NCBI RefSeq assembly: GCF_014197145.1
Contig: NZ_JACIEZ010000002.1
Span: 796,551-860,550, forward strand
DNA from: Gellertiella hungarica
GTDB lineage: Bacteria > Pseudomonadota > Alphaproteobacteria > Rhizobiales > Rhizobiaceae
Length of the DNA: 64,000 nucleotides
Direction: 5' to 3'
The translations under genes were made by a program, and so were the position numbers. How positions within the stretch are numbered: the first letter of the stretch is position 1; each line of letters opens with the position of its first letter. Below are positions 1 to 10,608 of the stretch, in pieces. Below the pieces are notes generated by a model, which did no database searches, had not been told where the DNA came from, and worked only from the letters and a program-made list of their open reading frames with translations.

Positions 1-1
1 G

Positions 2-637
2 AAGGCGCCCGAGGCCCCGGCAACGACCGATGCCGCAACCACCGCCTCCACCACGCCCGCTGCCAAGGCGGAAATTCCCCAGGCCGACGGCGACGTGGAC
101 ATGGCCAAGGTGCTGGAGCCCGGCCCGCTGCCGGAAATGGCGCTCGGACCCGCCGATGCCAAGGTGACCGTCGTCGAATACATGTCGATGACCTGCCCGC
201 ACTGCGCCCACTTCCACAACGAGACCTTCGACAAGATCAAGGAAAAATACGTGGACACCGGCAAGGTGCGCTTCATCATCCGCGAATTCCCCTTCGATCC
301 GCGCGCGGCAGCCGCCTTCATGCTGGCGCGCTGCGCGCCCAACAACACCTATTTCCCCATGGTCTCCATGCTGTTCAAGCAGCAGCAGACCTGGGCTGCA
401 GCCGAAGACGGCAAGGCCGCCCTGCTGCAGATGTCGAAACTCGCCGGTTTTACACAGGAGAGCTTCGAGAAGTGCTTGACGGACCAGAAGCTTCTGAATG
501 ATGTCAATGCAGTCAGGGAGCGCGGCGCCAAGGACTTCGGCGTCAACGCCACGCCCACCTTCCTGATCAACGGAAAACGCTACGCGGGAGCCATGTCGTT
601 TGAGACCATGTCCGCGCTTCTGGACAGCCTCCTCTGA
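2..637 (+). CDS. DsbA-family thiol:disulfide oxidoreductase, 5' truncated by window edge
   Basis: The frame is open from the first base, so the start lies upstream of the window. The first ~33 codons seen are an Ala/Pro/Thr-rich linker of the kind that follows a signal peptide or membrane anchor. A thioredoxin-fold DsbA domain follows, with the redox motif CPHC at 194-205 and the cis-proline loop near NATPTFLING. The C-terminal end is typical of the family. The protein probably acts in the periplasm, catalysing disulfide formation or isomerisation. It lies directly upstream of smc on the same strand, an order I recall from rhizobial genomes. An ATG at 101 could be picked as a start, but the open upstream frame argues against it. 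The enzyme class is clear; whether it is an oxidase or a Com1/BdbD-like isomerase is not. Confidence 0.85.
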   Translation, partial: KAPEAPATTDAATTASTTPAAKAEIPQADGDVDMAKVLEPGPLPEMALGPADAKVTVVEYMSMTCPHCAHFHNETFDKIKEKYVDTGKVRFIIREFPFDPRAAAAFMLARCAPNNTYFPMVSMLFKQQQTWAAAEDGKAALLQMSKLAGFTQESFEKCLTDQKLLNDVNAVRERGAKDFGVNATPTFLINGKRYAGAMSFETMSALLDSLL

Positions 638-644
638 TCCTCGC

Positions 645-668
645 GCCCCGCGCGCGGGGCGGGGTTTT
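645..668 (+). terminator. Putative Rho-independent terminator of the DsbA-like gene
   Basis: A perfect GC palindrome (GCCCCGCG/CGCGGGGC) starts 8 bp after the stop codon and is followed by GGGGTTTT. The T run is short, so termination strength is uncertain. Confidence 0.5.
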
Positions 669-734
669 CGCGTGCTGAGCGGGCTGAGGGTGATGGACCG
701 CACCCCCGTGTTTCCCTGCACGCTGTCGGATGTG

Positions 735-836
735 CCGCACCGCACCCCCCTCTGTCCCTGCCGGGACATCTCCCCGGGCGGACGAGCTTCGCTCGCCGCG
801 AGGGGGGAGGGGGGTGCACATCGGCAAACGCACCCA
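735..836. repeat. Partial copy of the dispersed GC-palindrome repeat, with an extra inserted hairpin
   Basis: This holds the left arm (CACCCCCCTCTG, a GTCCC/GGGAC hairpin, then the CTCCCC stem) and a right edge ending GGGGGGTGCACATCGGCAAACG. There is no directional centre. Inside the CTCCCC/GGGGAG stem sits an extra element, CGGACGAGCTTCGCTCGCCG, that is itself a hairpin. The same insert recurs in the arm near 58340. The copy ends about 18 bp before the smc start, so it lies in the smc leader. Confidence 0.75.
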
Positions 837-853
837 TCCCCTGGAGCCACCCC

Positions 854-3800
854 ATGAAGTTCAACAAGCTTCGCCTGGTCGGCTTCAAGTCCTTCGTGGA
901 ACCATCCGAATTCATCATCGAGCGCGGACTGACCGGCGTCGTCGGGCCGAACGGCTGCGGCAAGTCGAACCTTGTCGAGGCGCTGCGCTGGGTGATGGGG
1001 GAGAACTCCTACAAGAACATGCGCGCATCCGGCATGGATGACGTGATCTTTTCCGGCTCGGCCAACCGTCCCGCCCGCAACACGGCGGAGGTGGGCCTCT
1101 TCCTCGACAATTCCGACCGCACCGCGCCCGCCGCCTTCAACGATGCCGACGAGATCCAGGTCACGCGCCGGATCGAGCGCGAGCAGGGCTCCGTCTACCG
1201 CATCAATGGCAAGGAAGCCCGCGCCAAGGACGTGCAGCTGCTCTTTGCCGATGCCTCCACCGGCGCGCGCTCGCCCTCGATGGTCGGGCAGGGGCGGATC
1301 GGGGAGCTGATCCAGGCGAAGCCCCAGGCGCGCCGCCAGTTGCTCGAAGAGGCCGCCGGCATTTCCGGCCTGCATTCGCGCCGCCACGAGGCCGAGCTTC
1401 GCCTGCGCGCCGCCGAAACCAATCTGGAGCGGCTGGAGGATGTGGTCGCGCAGCTCGAAAGCCAGATCGAAAGCCTGAAGCGGCAGGCACGGCAGGCCAA
1501 CCGCTTCAAGATGCTGTCGGCCGATATCCGCGCCCGAGAGGCCATGCTGCTGCATATCCGCTGGGTGCAGGCGAAGGAGGCCGAGGCCGAGGCGACGAGC
1601 GCGCTGAACCAGGCGACCGTCGTCGTCGCCGAGCGGGCGCAGGCCCAGATGGAGGCCGCAAAGGAGCAGGCGATCGCCGCCCACAAGCTGCCGGAACTGC
1701 GCGAGGAGGAGGCGAAGGTGGCGGCCGCCCTTCAGCGCCTGCAATTTGCCCGCGCCCAGCTGGAGGAAGATGCCGGCCGCCTGCTGAAGCGCCGCGACGA
1801 GCTGATGCGCCGCCTGTCGCATCTGGCCGAGGACATTGCCCGCGAGGAGCGCCTCGTTTCCGAAAATGCCGGCGTGATTGCGAGACTGAACGAGGAAGAG
1901 GCGGAGCTGGATGAGCTGCTCGCCGATGCGGGCAGTGCGGCGGAGGAAATCCTCGCTGCCTTCTCCGAGGCCTCGCACCGGCTTTCCGAGAGCGAGCAGG
2001 CCTTCCAGAAGCTCACCGCTGAGCGCGCCGAGGCGGGTGCCCGCCGCGGCCAGCTGGAGCGCGCGATCCGCGATGCGGGCGACCGCCGCCAGCGTCTCGA
2101 CCATCAGAAGACCGAGGCCAGCCGCGAGCTCGCTGCCATCGACGAGCGGATGAAGAGCCTGCCCGATCCCGCCGAACGGCAGGATATTCTCGAGGCGGTT
2201 GAGGAGGCGCTGTCGCGCCATCTCGGCGACATTCAGGGGCTGGAACAGGCCGTCAGCGCCGCCCGGGGCGCGGAAGCCATGGCCCGCAAGCCGCTCGATG
2301 CCGCCCGCCAGCGCCTTGCCGGCCTCGAGACGGAAGCCCGCACCATAGGCAAGATCCTGTCCGCCGACGAAAGCGATGGCGGTTTCCGCGCCGTGGCGGA
2401 AGACATTGCCGTATCCCGCGGCTTCGAGGCGGCACTCGGCGCCGTGCTCGGCGACGACCTGCAATCCTCGCTCGATCCCGAGGCCCCGGCCCACTGGATC
2501 GAAAACGGCGATCCGGCCAACGATCCGCCGCTGCCCGGCAATGCGGTTCCGCTCTCCCGTCACGTGCAGGCGCCGAAGGCGCTCGCCCGCCGTCTCGGCC
2601 AGATCGGCGTGATCGAGCCGGAGCAGGCCGAACTCCTGCAGAAGCAGCTGCGCCCCGGCCAGCGCCTGGTGACGAAGGCGGGCGCGGTGTTCCGCTGGGA
2701 CGGCCATGTGACGGGTGCCGATGCGCCGGGAGCAGCCGCGCTTCGCCTTGCCCAGAAGAACCGGCTTCAGGAGATCGAGGAGGAGCGGACGCTCGCCGAG
2801 GATGCGCTTGCCGCGGCGGAAGAGCAGCTCGGCGCTGCCGAGGACGAGATCCGCATGGCCGAAGGCCGGCTTGCCGGTGCGCGCGACAGAAGCCGGGATC
2901 TTCAGCGCCAGGTGGCGGATGCCCGCGAGGAGCTGACCCGCGCCGAGCGCGCCTCCGGCGATCTTCTCCGCCGCCGGGACGTCATCCGCGAGACGATCGC
3001 CCAGTTCGAGAACCAGATCGAGGAGATTGCGGAGGCGCTGGAGGAGGCGCGCGCCGAACTGGAGGATCAGCCCGACCTTTCCGAGATCGAGGCAAAGCTG
3101 CGCGAGCAGCAGATGGTGGTGGCGACCGATCGCGGCCTGCTGGCCGAGGCGCGGGCCCGCCACGAGGGCTTCAACCGCGAGAACGACCAGCGCCAGCGCC
3201 GGCTTCTGGCGATCCGGCAGGAGCGTGCGAGCTGGGAAAGCCGGGGCGCCGGTGCCGCCGCCCAGATCGAGCGGCTGCGCGAGCGCGAGGAAGAGGCGCG
3301 GGAGGAAATGGCGGGTCTCGACGAGGCCCCGGAGGAATTCGAGGAAAAGCGCCGGTCGCTGATGTCGGCGCTGCAGGCAGCGGAAGCCGCCCGCCGCGAG
3401 GCTGCCGACAGGCTTGCCGAGGCCGAAACCCGCCAGCGCGAGGCCGACCAGCTGGCCGCCCGCGCCCTTGCCGAGCTCGCCGAAGCCCGCGAACGGCGCG
3501 GCCGCGCCGAGGAACGGCTCGTCTCCGCCCGCGAGCGCCGGCAGGAAGGCGAGGCCCGCATCCGCGAGGCGCTGTCGGTCGAGCCGCACGAGGCGATCCG
3601 CTTCACCGGCATCGGTGCGGCCGACGAACTCCCCGATCCGCGCGAGGTGGAGCGCGAACTCGAGCGGCTGAAGATCGAGCGCGAGCGGCTGGGTGCGGTG
3701 AACCTCCGTGCCGAGGAGGAATCGCGCGAGCTCTCGGAAAAGCTCGCCGCCCTCATCCGCGAGCGCGACGACGTGATCGACGCGATCAAGAAGCTGCGCG

Positions 3801-4312
3801 CCGCGATCCAGAGCCTCAACCGCGAAGGCCGCGAGCGGCTGATCGCCGCCTTCGACGTGGTGAACGCCCAGTTCCAGCGGCTTTTCACCCATCTCTTCGG
3901 CGGCGGTACGGCGGAGCTGCAGCTCATCGAAAGCGACGACCCGCTGGATGCCGGCCTCGAAATCCTCGCCCGCCCGCCGGGGAAGAAGCCGCAGACCATG
4001 ACGCTGCTCTCGGGCGGCGAACAGGCACTCACCGCCATGGCGCTCATCTTCGCGGTGTTCCTGACGAACCCCGCGCCGATCTGCGTGCTGGACGAGGTGG
4101 ACGCGCCCCTCGACGACCACAACGTGGAGCGCTACTGCAACCTCATGGACGAAATGGCGGCCTCCACCGAAACCCGCTTCATCGTCATCACCCACAACCC
4201 CATCACCATGGCCCGCATGAACCGCCTCTTCGGCGTCACCATGGCCGAACAGGGGGTATCCCAGCTCGTCAGCGTGGATCTGCAGACGGCAGCGGAGCTG
4301 GTGGAGGGTTGA
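854..4312 (+). CDS. smc: Chromosome segregation protein SMC
   Basis: The product is a 1152-residue SMC ATPase, the core of bacterial condensin, which compacts and separates chromosomes with ScpA and ScpB. The N-terminal half of the ABC head has Walker A GPNGCGKSN at about residues 31-39. Long, charged Glu/Arg/Ala-rich coiled coils follow on both sides of a hinge at about residues 500-640. The C-terminal half-head carries the signature LSGGEQ (about 1052) and Walker B CVLDEVDAPLD (about 1080). The length is normal for the family. The ATG at 854 gives the standard N-terminus MKFNKLRLVGFKSF. The last nine codons and the stop are duplicated about 500 bp downstream (see the insert entry). Confidence 0.97.
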   Translation: MKFNKLRLVGFKSFVEPSEFIIERGLTGVVGPNGCGKSNLVEALRWVMGENSYKNMRASGMDDVIFSGSANRPARNTAEVGLFLDNSDRTAPAAFNDADEIQVTRRIEREQGSVYRINGKEARAKDVQLLFADASTGARSPSMVGQGRIGELIQAKPQARRQLLEEAAGISGLHSRRHEAELRLRAAETNLERLEDVVAQLESQIESLKRQARQANRFKMLSADIRAREAMLLHIRWVQAKEAEAEATSALNQATVVVAERAQAQMEAAKEQAIAAHKLPELREEEAKVAAALQRLQFARAQLEEDAGRLLKRRDELMRRLSHLAEDIAREERLVSENAGVIARLNEEEAELDELLADAGSAAEEILAAFSEASHRLSESEQAFQKLTAERAEAGARRGQLERAIRDAGDRRQRLDHQKTEASRELAAIDERMKSLPDPAERQDILEAVEEALSRHLGDIQGLEQAVSAARGAEAMARKPLDAARQRLAGLETEARTIGKILSADESDGGFRAVAEDIAVSRGFEAALGAVLGDDLQSSLDPEAPAHWIENGDPANDPPLPGNAVPLSRHVQAPKALARRLGQIGVIEPEQAELLQKQLRPGQRLVTKAGAVFRWDGHVTGADAPGAAALRLAQKNRLQEIEEERTLAEDALAAAEEQLGAAEDEIRMAEGRLAGARDRSRDLQRQVADAREELTRAERASGDLLRRRDVIRETIAQFENQIEEIAEALEEARAELEDQPDLSEIEAKLREQQMVVATDRGLLAEARARHEGFNRENDQRQRRLLAIRQERASWESRGAGAAAQIERLREREEEAREEMAGLDEAPEEFEEKRRSLMSALQAAEAARREAADRLAEAETRQREADQLAARALAELAEARERRGRAEERLVSARERRQEGEARIREALSVEPHEAIRFTGIGAADELPDPREVERELERLKIERERLGAVNLRAEEESRELSEKLAALIRERDDVIDAIKKLRAAIQSLNREGRERLIAAFDVVNAQFQRLFTHLFGGGTAELQLIESDDPLDAGLEILARPPGKKPQTMTLLSGGEQALTAMALIFAVFLTNPAPICVLDEVDAPLDDHNVERYCNLMDEMAASTETRFIVITHNPITMARMNRLFGVTMAEQGVSQLVSVDLQTAAELVEG

Positions 4313-4733
4313 GGGACGTTAAGGTCGCTTCGCACATCGCAATCTTCCTCCGCCAACATTCTTCGAGGCGCGAGGTCATGTCGATCCACTCCCCGACCAG
4401 AGTAATCTTAATGTGGTATCGGGGGATAAGATTGCCGTCGTGACCGTAAAGGTCGTCAATTTTCTTATTTGTTTTTGAAATATTTTCTATGAGACGCTCT
4501 TTCAAATCTGTGTTCATAATAATCACTTTCTCGTTATGTTCCTGTCGAAATTCTACCAGATAGTCTGCAGTTGTGAAACTGCATTCAGTAAGACGTTCCT
4601 GTCCCTGGTCGTGTCTGTGGGTTCCAGGATGTATCGCGGGAATAAAGTTTACGGATTTGGCATCAGAAAAAGTGGGAAAGCAATCAGCTTCCTTCCTGAG
4701 GGCAGTGATTCTGTCGTGGAGCCATGGGGCCGA
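4269..4733 (-). pseudogene. Low-GC reading frame inside the insert, probably a gene fragment
   Basis: On the minus strand the frame is free of stops for 154 codons (a TAA lies at 4734-4736), unusual for AT-rich DNA. Its only good starts are internal: ATG at 4517 or GTG at 4526, with a weak GAGAAAG upstream. From 4517 it reads MNTDLKERLIENISKTNKK and on to EATLTSL. It then runs into the antisense of the smc end, so its C-terminus is not its own. I do not recognise a family. It looks like the inner part of a foreign gene whose two ends were lost at the repeat junctions. It could also be a short live gene of about 70-80 codons. Confidence 0.35.
4282..4308 (+). repeat. Direct repeat, copy 1 (native smc 3' end)
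   Basis: These 27 bases are identical to 4791-4817. After one mismatch a further 6 bases match. The repeat encodes the last residues of SMC (QTAAELVEG and stop), in frame in both copies. Confidence 0.9.
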
Positions 4734-4790
4734 TTAAGAGTGGGACTTGTGTCGGCGCAACTGGAGGCACTCGGTCCGCTTCTGGCAGCG
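4309..4790. mobile_element. AT-rich insert between duplicated smc 3' ends
   Basis: About 480 bp lie between two 27-bp direct repeats of the smc terminus. Composition changes sharply: 4440-4560 is full of A/T runs, unlike the GC-rich DNA on both sides. No transposase or terminal inverted repeats are visible. The arrangement fits insertion with target duplication, or integration that restored the gene end. A tandem duplication that later filled with foreign DNA is also possible. Calling it mobile is inference. Confidence 0.4.
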
Positions 4791-4817
4791 GCAGACGGCA
4801 GCGGAGCTGGTGGAGGG
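4791..4817 (+). repeat. Direct repeat, copy 2 (duplicate of smc 3' end)
   Basis: Identical to 4282-4308. It reads QTAAELVEG-stop in the frame matching SMC, but the upstream sequence (VRFWQR) does not match SMC. Only the terminal ~30 bp are therefore duplicated. Confidence 0.9.
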
Positions 4818-4879
4818 GTGAGGGGCGGGCTCTGAGTTTGCCGATGCGACCTTCCTCTGGCCTGCATGTCGCCGAGTTT

Positions 4880-5400
4880 GAGGCGCCGCACCCCCCTCTG
4901 CCCTGCAAACCGTCGAGTTTGAGGCACCGCACCCCCCTCTGCCCTGCCGGGCATCTCCCCCTCAAGGGGGGAGATCGGGATGGGGTTTATGATGGCAGTC
5001 CCCAGCAGACGTTTCTGCGGATGAGACGTTTGTTGTCTGGGGAAATCAAAAACCGCGAAGTCGATCTCCCCCCTTGAGGGGGAGATGCCCCGGCAGGGGC
5101 AGAGGGGGGTGCGGCACGGCAAACGCGACGCCGTGCGGGGCACACTCGATCTCCCCCCTTGAGGGGGAGATGTCCCGGCAGGGACAGAGGGGGGGGGCGG
5201 TGCGGCAAACGCGACGCCGTGCGAGGCACACTCGATCTCCCCCCGTGAGGGGGAGATGTCCCGGTAGGGACAGAGGGGGGTGCGGCACGGCAAACGCGAC
5301 GCCGTGCGGGGCACACTCGATCTCCCCCCTTGAGGGGGAGATGCCCCGGCAGGGGCAGAGGGGGGTGCAGCCCGGCAAACTCCACGCCACGCGAGGCAAA
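4880..5400. repeat. Composite GC-palindrome repeat with four tandem right arms
   Basis: The left arm is at about 4930-4976 and the directional ~85-bp centre (GGGATGGGG...AAAACCGCGAAG) at 4977-5060. Four tandem copies of the right arm then begin near 5061, 5146, 5232 and 5317, a period of 85-86 bp. Each arm holds a CTCCCCC/GGGGGAG stem, a second hairpin (CCCGGCAGGG type) and a flank reading GGGGGGTGCGGCACGGCAAACGCG. Two shorter left-flank units precede it at 4880-4930. Long ORFs through it, with the peptide SPLEGEMSRQGQRG, are by-products of the repeat. No gene is seen in 4818-5458. Confidence 0.85.
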
Positions 5401-5458
5401 GGAAAATGCAGCACGGCAATCTCTACGCCCCGCCGCATGGCGCATCCGGTGATGTCTC

Positions 5459-5851
5459 TCACCCCTCGCTGCGGCCGTCGCTGTCGCGATCCCGGTCGTG
5501 GTGGCGGGAGAGCGGGAAGGGCGGGAGCCAGGTTTCGCGGCGGATGGTCCAGAGTTCGTAGGTGGGGATGAAGCGGTTCGGCTCGTCGAGCGTGCCGAGA
5601 TTGACCTCGGTCTCGTCGCCACTGACGGAAAAGACGGAAGAGCCGCAGGCCGGGCAGAAGTGGCGGCCGGCAAAGGCGTTGGTCTCGCCCTCGATGCGGA
5701 CGGCATCGGCAGGAAAGATGGCCGAGGCGTGGAAGAGGGCGCCGTGATGCTTGCGGCAATCGAGGCAATGGCAGAGGCCGACCCGATAGGGGCGGCCGTG
5801 GGCCACGAGGCGGACGCGGCCGCAAAGACAGCCGCCGGTAACGCTTTCCAT
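5459..5851 (-). CDS. GFA-family protein (glutathione-dependent formaldehyde-activating-like, zinc-binding)
   Basis: A 130-residue protein with the cysteine pattern of the GFA/CENP-V fold: C8-x-C10, C27-x-C29-x2-C32 and C66-x2-C69, which bind two structural/catalytic zincs. The family is named for a proposed S-hydroxymethylglutathione-forming activity, but most members have no proven substrate. The ATG at 5851 was chosen because GGGAGGAG lies 5 bases upstream. A longer open frame to 5992 has no such site. The C-terminus (RHHDRDRDSDGRSEG) is unusually charged. It stands alone between repeat DNA and the rpsU group. Confidence 0.85.
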   Translation of the reverse strand: MESVTGGCLCGRVRLVAHGRPYRVGLCHCLDCRKHHGALFHASAIFPADAVRIEGETNAFAGRHFCPACGSSVFSVSGDETEVNLGTLDEPNRFIPTYELWTIRRETWLPPFPLSRHHDRDRDSDGRSEG

Positions 5852-6141
5852 GTGGTTCTCCTCCCGTCGCGTTTCAGTCATCCCCAAACGCCGAGGCACC
5901 AGGAAGGGATGCAGACAGCAAGTCACATGAGCGGGAAACGCACGGCGGGGTGGCGCCGTCCTCCTCCCGTCGCCGGACCATAGGCCTGCCACGGAAGAGA
6001 GGCAAACGGCGGATCACGAGAGCCCAAAAACCCGGCCCGGCGGGCGGTGCCGTGGCTCTCGCATCATGCGCCTGATGGCGTCGAGGTGCGCCACAGCGAA
6101 GGCAGGCGGGCGGGGGGCCGTGGACGCCCGGAATACATGCC

Positions 6142-6369
6142 TCAGCGGGCGGTCTTGCGCTTGGCGGAAGCGGCCTTCTTGCGCGGGGCGGGCGCGGGCT
6201 CCTCGGCGGGGGCGGCGGCAAGGCGGAGCGCGCGCAGCGCTTCGGTCTTCTTCTCGCGGGCGCGCACCTCGGCGGCGAGGATCTGGCGCGCCGTCTCGTT
6301 GGTCTTGTCGGCCTTTGCCTCGGCGGAAATCTTGGTGGGCTTGAAGAACGTGTCCTTGGCGGTTTCCAT
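6142..6369 (-). CDS. Small Lys/Ala-rich hypothetical protein next to rpsU
   Basis: 75 residues, very rich in Ala, Lys, Arg and Glu (METAKDTFFKPTKISAEAK...), with no cysteine and no membrane segment. The tail (APRKKAASAKRKTAR) is strongly basic and histone-H1-like. The start has GGAG about 9 bases upstream. It follows rpsU on the same strand with about a 96-bp gap that holds a GAAGGGG/CCCCTTC hairpin. I recall similar small proteins downstream of rpsU in rhizobia. Nucleic-acid or ribosome association is plausible from charge alone; the function is unknown. Confidence 0.65.
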   Translation of the reverse strand: METAKDTFFKPTKISAEAKADKTNETARQILAAEVRAREKKTEALRALRLAAAPAEEPAPAPRKKAASAKRKTAR

Positions 6370-6465
6370 GTTTCGTGTCTCCGTTGGACGGGAAGGGGCG
6401 CAGGCCCCTTCGGGATGGGCGGTCGGGAAAGGGCCGGAAGGCCCGGCAAAGGTGGTCGGCGAGCC

Positions 6466-6705
6466 TTAGCGGCCGCGCGGCGTCTTCGCCTTCGGGCCGG
6501 GCAGCAGGCCTTCGCGCTGCATCTTCTTGCGCGCCAGCTTGCGCGCGCGGCGGATGGCATCGGCCTTTTCGCGGGCACGCTTTTCCGACGGCTTCTCATA
6601 GGCGCTGCGCGCCCGCATCTCGCGGAAAAGACCTTCCCGCTGCATCTTCTTCTTCAGGACCCGGAGGGCCTGTTCCACATTGTTTTCTCTAACGATTACT
6701 TGCAA
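6466..6705 (-). CDS. rpsU: 30S ribosomal protein S21
   Basis: 79 residues with the S21 core ([20 protein letters not shown]) and a basic tail ([20 protein letters not shown]). S21 sits on the 30S platform and assists initiation. I placed the start at the TTG at 6705 because GAGGAG lies 8 bases upstream and the product then begins (M)QVIVREN, as S21 proteins do. The first ATG in frame (6741) lies before that Shine-Dalgarno site and would add a non-homologous [12 protein letters not shown]. Alphaproteobacterial S21 is longer than that of E. coli, as here. Confidence 0.9.
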   Translation of the reverse strand: MQVIVRENNVEQALRVLKKKMQREGLFREMRARSAYEKPSEKRAREKADAIRRARKLARKKMQREGLLPGPKAKTPRGR

Positions 6706-6793
6706 AAACAATCTCCTCTTGCGGCTGGCGCCGCGTTTCATGGCTTCTGGAAGAACGCTCGGACGGCCCTGCCTTCCGGCATGCCGGAGCCCT

Positions 6794-6827
6794 AAAAAGC
6801 AAAAGGCCGGGACTGCTCCCGACCTTC
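6794..6827 (-). terminator. Rho-independent terminator of the cold-shock gene
   Basis: On the minus strand AAGGTCGGGA / TCCCGGCCTT form a stem with loop GCAG, followed by TTGCTTTTT. It lies about 60 bp past the cold-shock stop codon. Confidence 0.75.
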
Positions 6828-6887
6828 CGGATCATCGCCGCATCGCGTGCCAGTACATCCGTGGTCACGCGGGCAATGAAATTCGTG

Positions 6888-7097
6888 TTAGGCAGTCTGC
6901 AGGTTGTCTGCAGAGCTCTTGCCGGAACGCTTGTCCTGAACGATGTCGAAGCGGACCTTCTGGCCCTCTGCGAGACCGCGCATGCCAGCGCGTTCAACGG
7001 CGGAGATGTGGACGAAAACGTCCTGGCTGCCGTTTTCCGGCTCGATGAAGCCGAAACCCTTGGTGCTGTTGAACCACTTTACGGTGCCTGTGTTCAT
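6888..7097 (-). CDS. Cold-shock-domain protein (CspA family)
   Basis: 69 residues forming one cold-shock OB fold, with RNP1 (KGFGFIEP) and RNP2 (VFVHIS) for single-stranded RNA/DNA binding; probably an RNA chaperone. The start ATG at 7097 follows AAAGGAA. The open frame to 7208 adds unrelated residues. The long AT-containing region upstream is consistent with the long regulated leader usual for csp genes. Rhizobia carry several csp paralogues, so I give no gene number. Confidence 0.93.
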   Translation of the reverse strand: MNTGTVKWFNSTKGFGFIEPENGSQDVFVHISAVERAGMRGLAEGQKVRFDIVQDKRSGKSSADNLQTA

Positions 7098-7546
7098 GAA
7101 ACGATTCCTTTCAATCGTTGGAATGCCCGGCATTCGTCCCCGGGCGGGTAGATCGACGATGAAGGAAATCTGAAGAGCCGTGAAGGGTCGAGCAAACGTC
7201 GCTAGCAAGGTGCGATGAGCATAATGTACTCTCTCGTGGCCGGATTACAAGGGCGTGCCGGAAATTATTTCTTGGCAAGGGGTTTTTCCGGCGAATGAGA
7301 TTTCCGGCAATCCGGGTTTCGCCCTTTGGTTTCAGGGGTTTCGCCGCGCTCGACCGAAGGTTTTCGCGGCCCGGAATTTCTGCCCTCTCGCCCGGCGGTG
7401 GCCCATAGCCGTAGGCGGCGCCTGTGTCATTTCCCCGACAGCGGCGCAGATTTATCCCGCACTGCACAAATTTTACCCAAACGGGTGATTTCCTTTCCTT
7501 TTTGATTGGATTACCGTGATTTCCGGAGAGGCGGGAACGAATTCCA
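7098..7546. other. Divergent intergenic region between the cold-shock gene and ppdK
   Basis: 449 bp without a convincing ORF. It must hold the minus-strand promoter and leader of the cold-shock gene and the plus-strand promoter of ppdK. Composition is mixed, with A/T tracts near 7215-7285 and 7480-7510. A GGAGAGGCGGGA stretch at 7524-7535 may serve ppdK translation. No repeat element or hairpin stands out. Confidence 0.5.
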
Positions 7547-10222
<2,676 letters not shown>

Positions 10223-10261
10223 GCGTCGTCCAACTCTGGGCCCTTCGGGTGCGGGGGCTTC

Positions 10262-10520
10262 AAAGAAAGACTAGTCTAAATTAGAGAGTTTCGTGACGCC
10301 CCCTCTCACCCTAGATTGAGGCGTCGTGCCGACAGGCCGGGAACGCGGGGCAGGGTGGCCAGCCCTTCGCCGCATCGCCGGTCGCCTGCCTTGCTACCTG
10401 TGTTTCCCAGCGGGCAGGTTTGTTGCCACATCTTGTCAGGAGTGCCGGAGACTGGTCCGGCATGGGCGAGGGAAAGGGGAACCCCGCTCTCGCCCCCTCC
10501 TGATCTTTTCCCCAAGGGCG
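10262..10520 (+). repeat. Structured intergenic repeat R1 (homologue of R2 at 11285)
   Basis: About 260 bp similar to 11285-11540. The 3' part is conserved best: ACATCTTGTCAGGAG at 10428-10442, then a three-way fold. An outer CAGGAG/CTCCTG stem (10437-10442 with 10497-10502) encloses hairpin CCGG...CCGG (10445-10460) and hairpin GGGCGAG...CTCGCCC (10464-10495) with inner GGGG/CCCC. ATCTTTT follows the outer stem on the plus strand. This suggests a structured RNA with a weak terminator, or a mobile palindromic repeat. No coding is supported. Confidence 0.6.
10268..10277. promoter_or_regulatory. Palindrome AGACTAGTCT overlapping TCTAAATTAGA
   Basis: A perfect 10-bp palindrome, directly joined to TCTAAATTAGA (10275-10285), itself an inverted repeat. 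The same paired arrangement (AGATTAATCT-AAATTAGAGA) sits at the matching place in R2. It may be an operator or promoter core. Confidence 0.4.
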
Positions 10521-10529
10521 GAAAACCCG

Positions 10530-10543
10530 TTGGACTAGTCCAA
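10530..10543. promoter_or_regulatory. Operator-like palindrome upstream of the first LysE-type gene
   Basis: The perfect palindrome TTGGACTAGTCCAA lies 79 bp before the start codon at 10609. A near copy (TTGGACTAATCCA) lies 75 bp before the second LysE-type gene. The shared core and spacing suggest a common regulator; no regulator gene is adjacent. Confidence 0.55.
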
Positions 10544-10608
10544 ACCGAACCGCGTCATTTCCGAAACAAATAATTTAAGACCAAGCGCATGTTCATCGGG
10601 AGTGCGCC

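Noticed and set aside
4536..4835. Plus-strand 99-codon ORF in the smc-end insert
   Set aside because: It runs through the duplicated smc end in the wrong frame and lacks a ribosome site; the minus frame has the longer stop-free stretch.
5061..5400. CRISPR-like regular repeat array
   Set aside because: The 85-bp units are repeats throughout, with no unique spacers and no cas genes.
4649..5571. Long ORFs through the GC repeat cluster (both strands)
   Set aside because: Their sequence is set by the repeat arms (SPLEGEMS..., HPPLPLPGHLPL...); no ribosome sites, no family.
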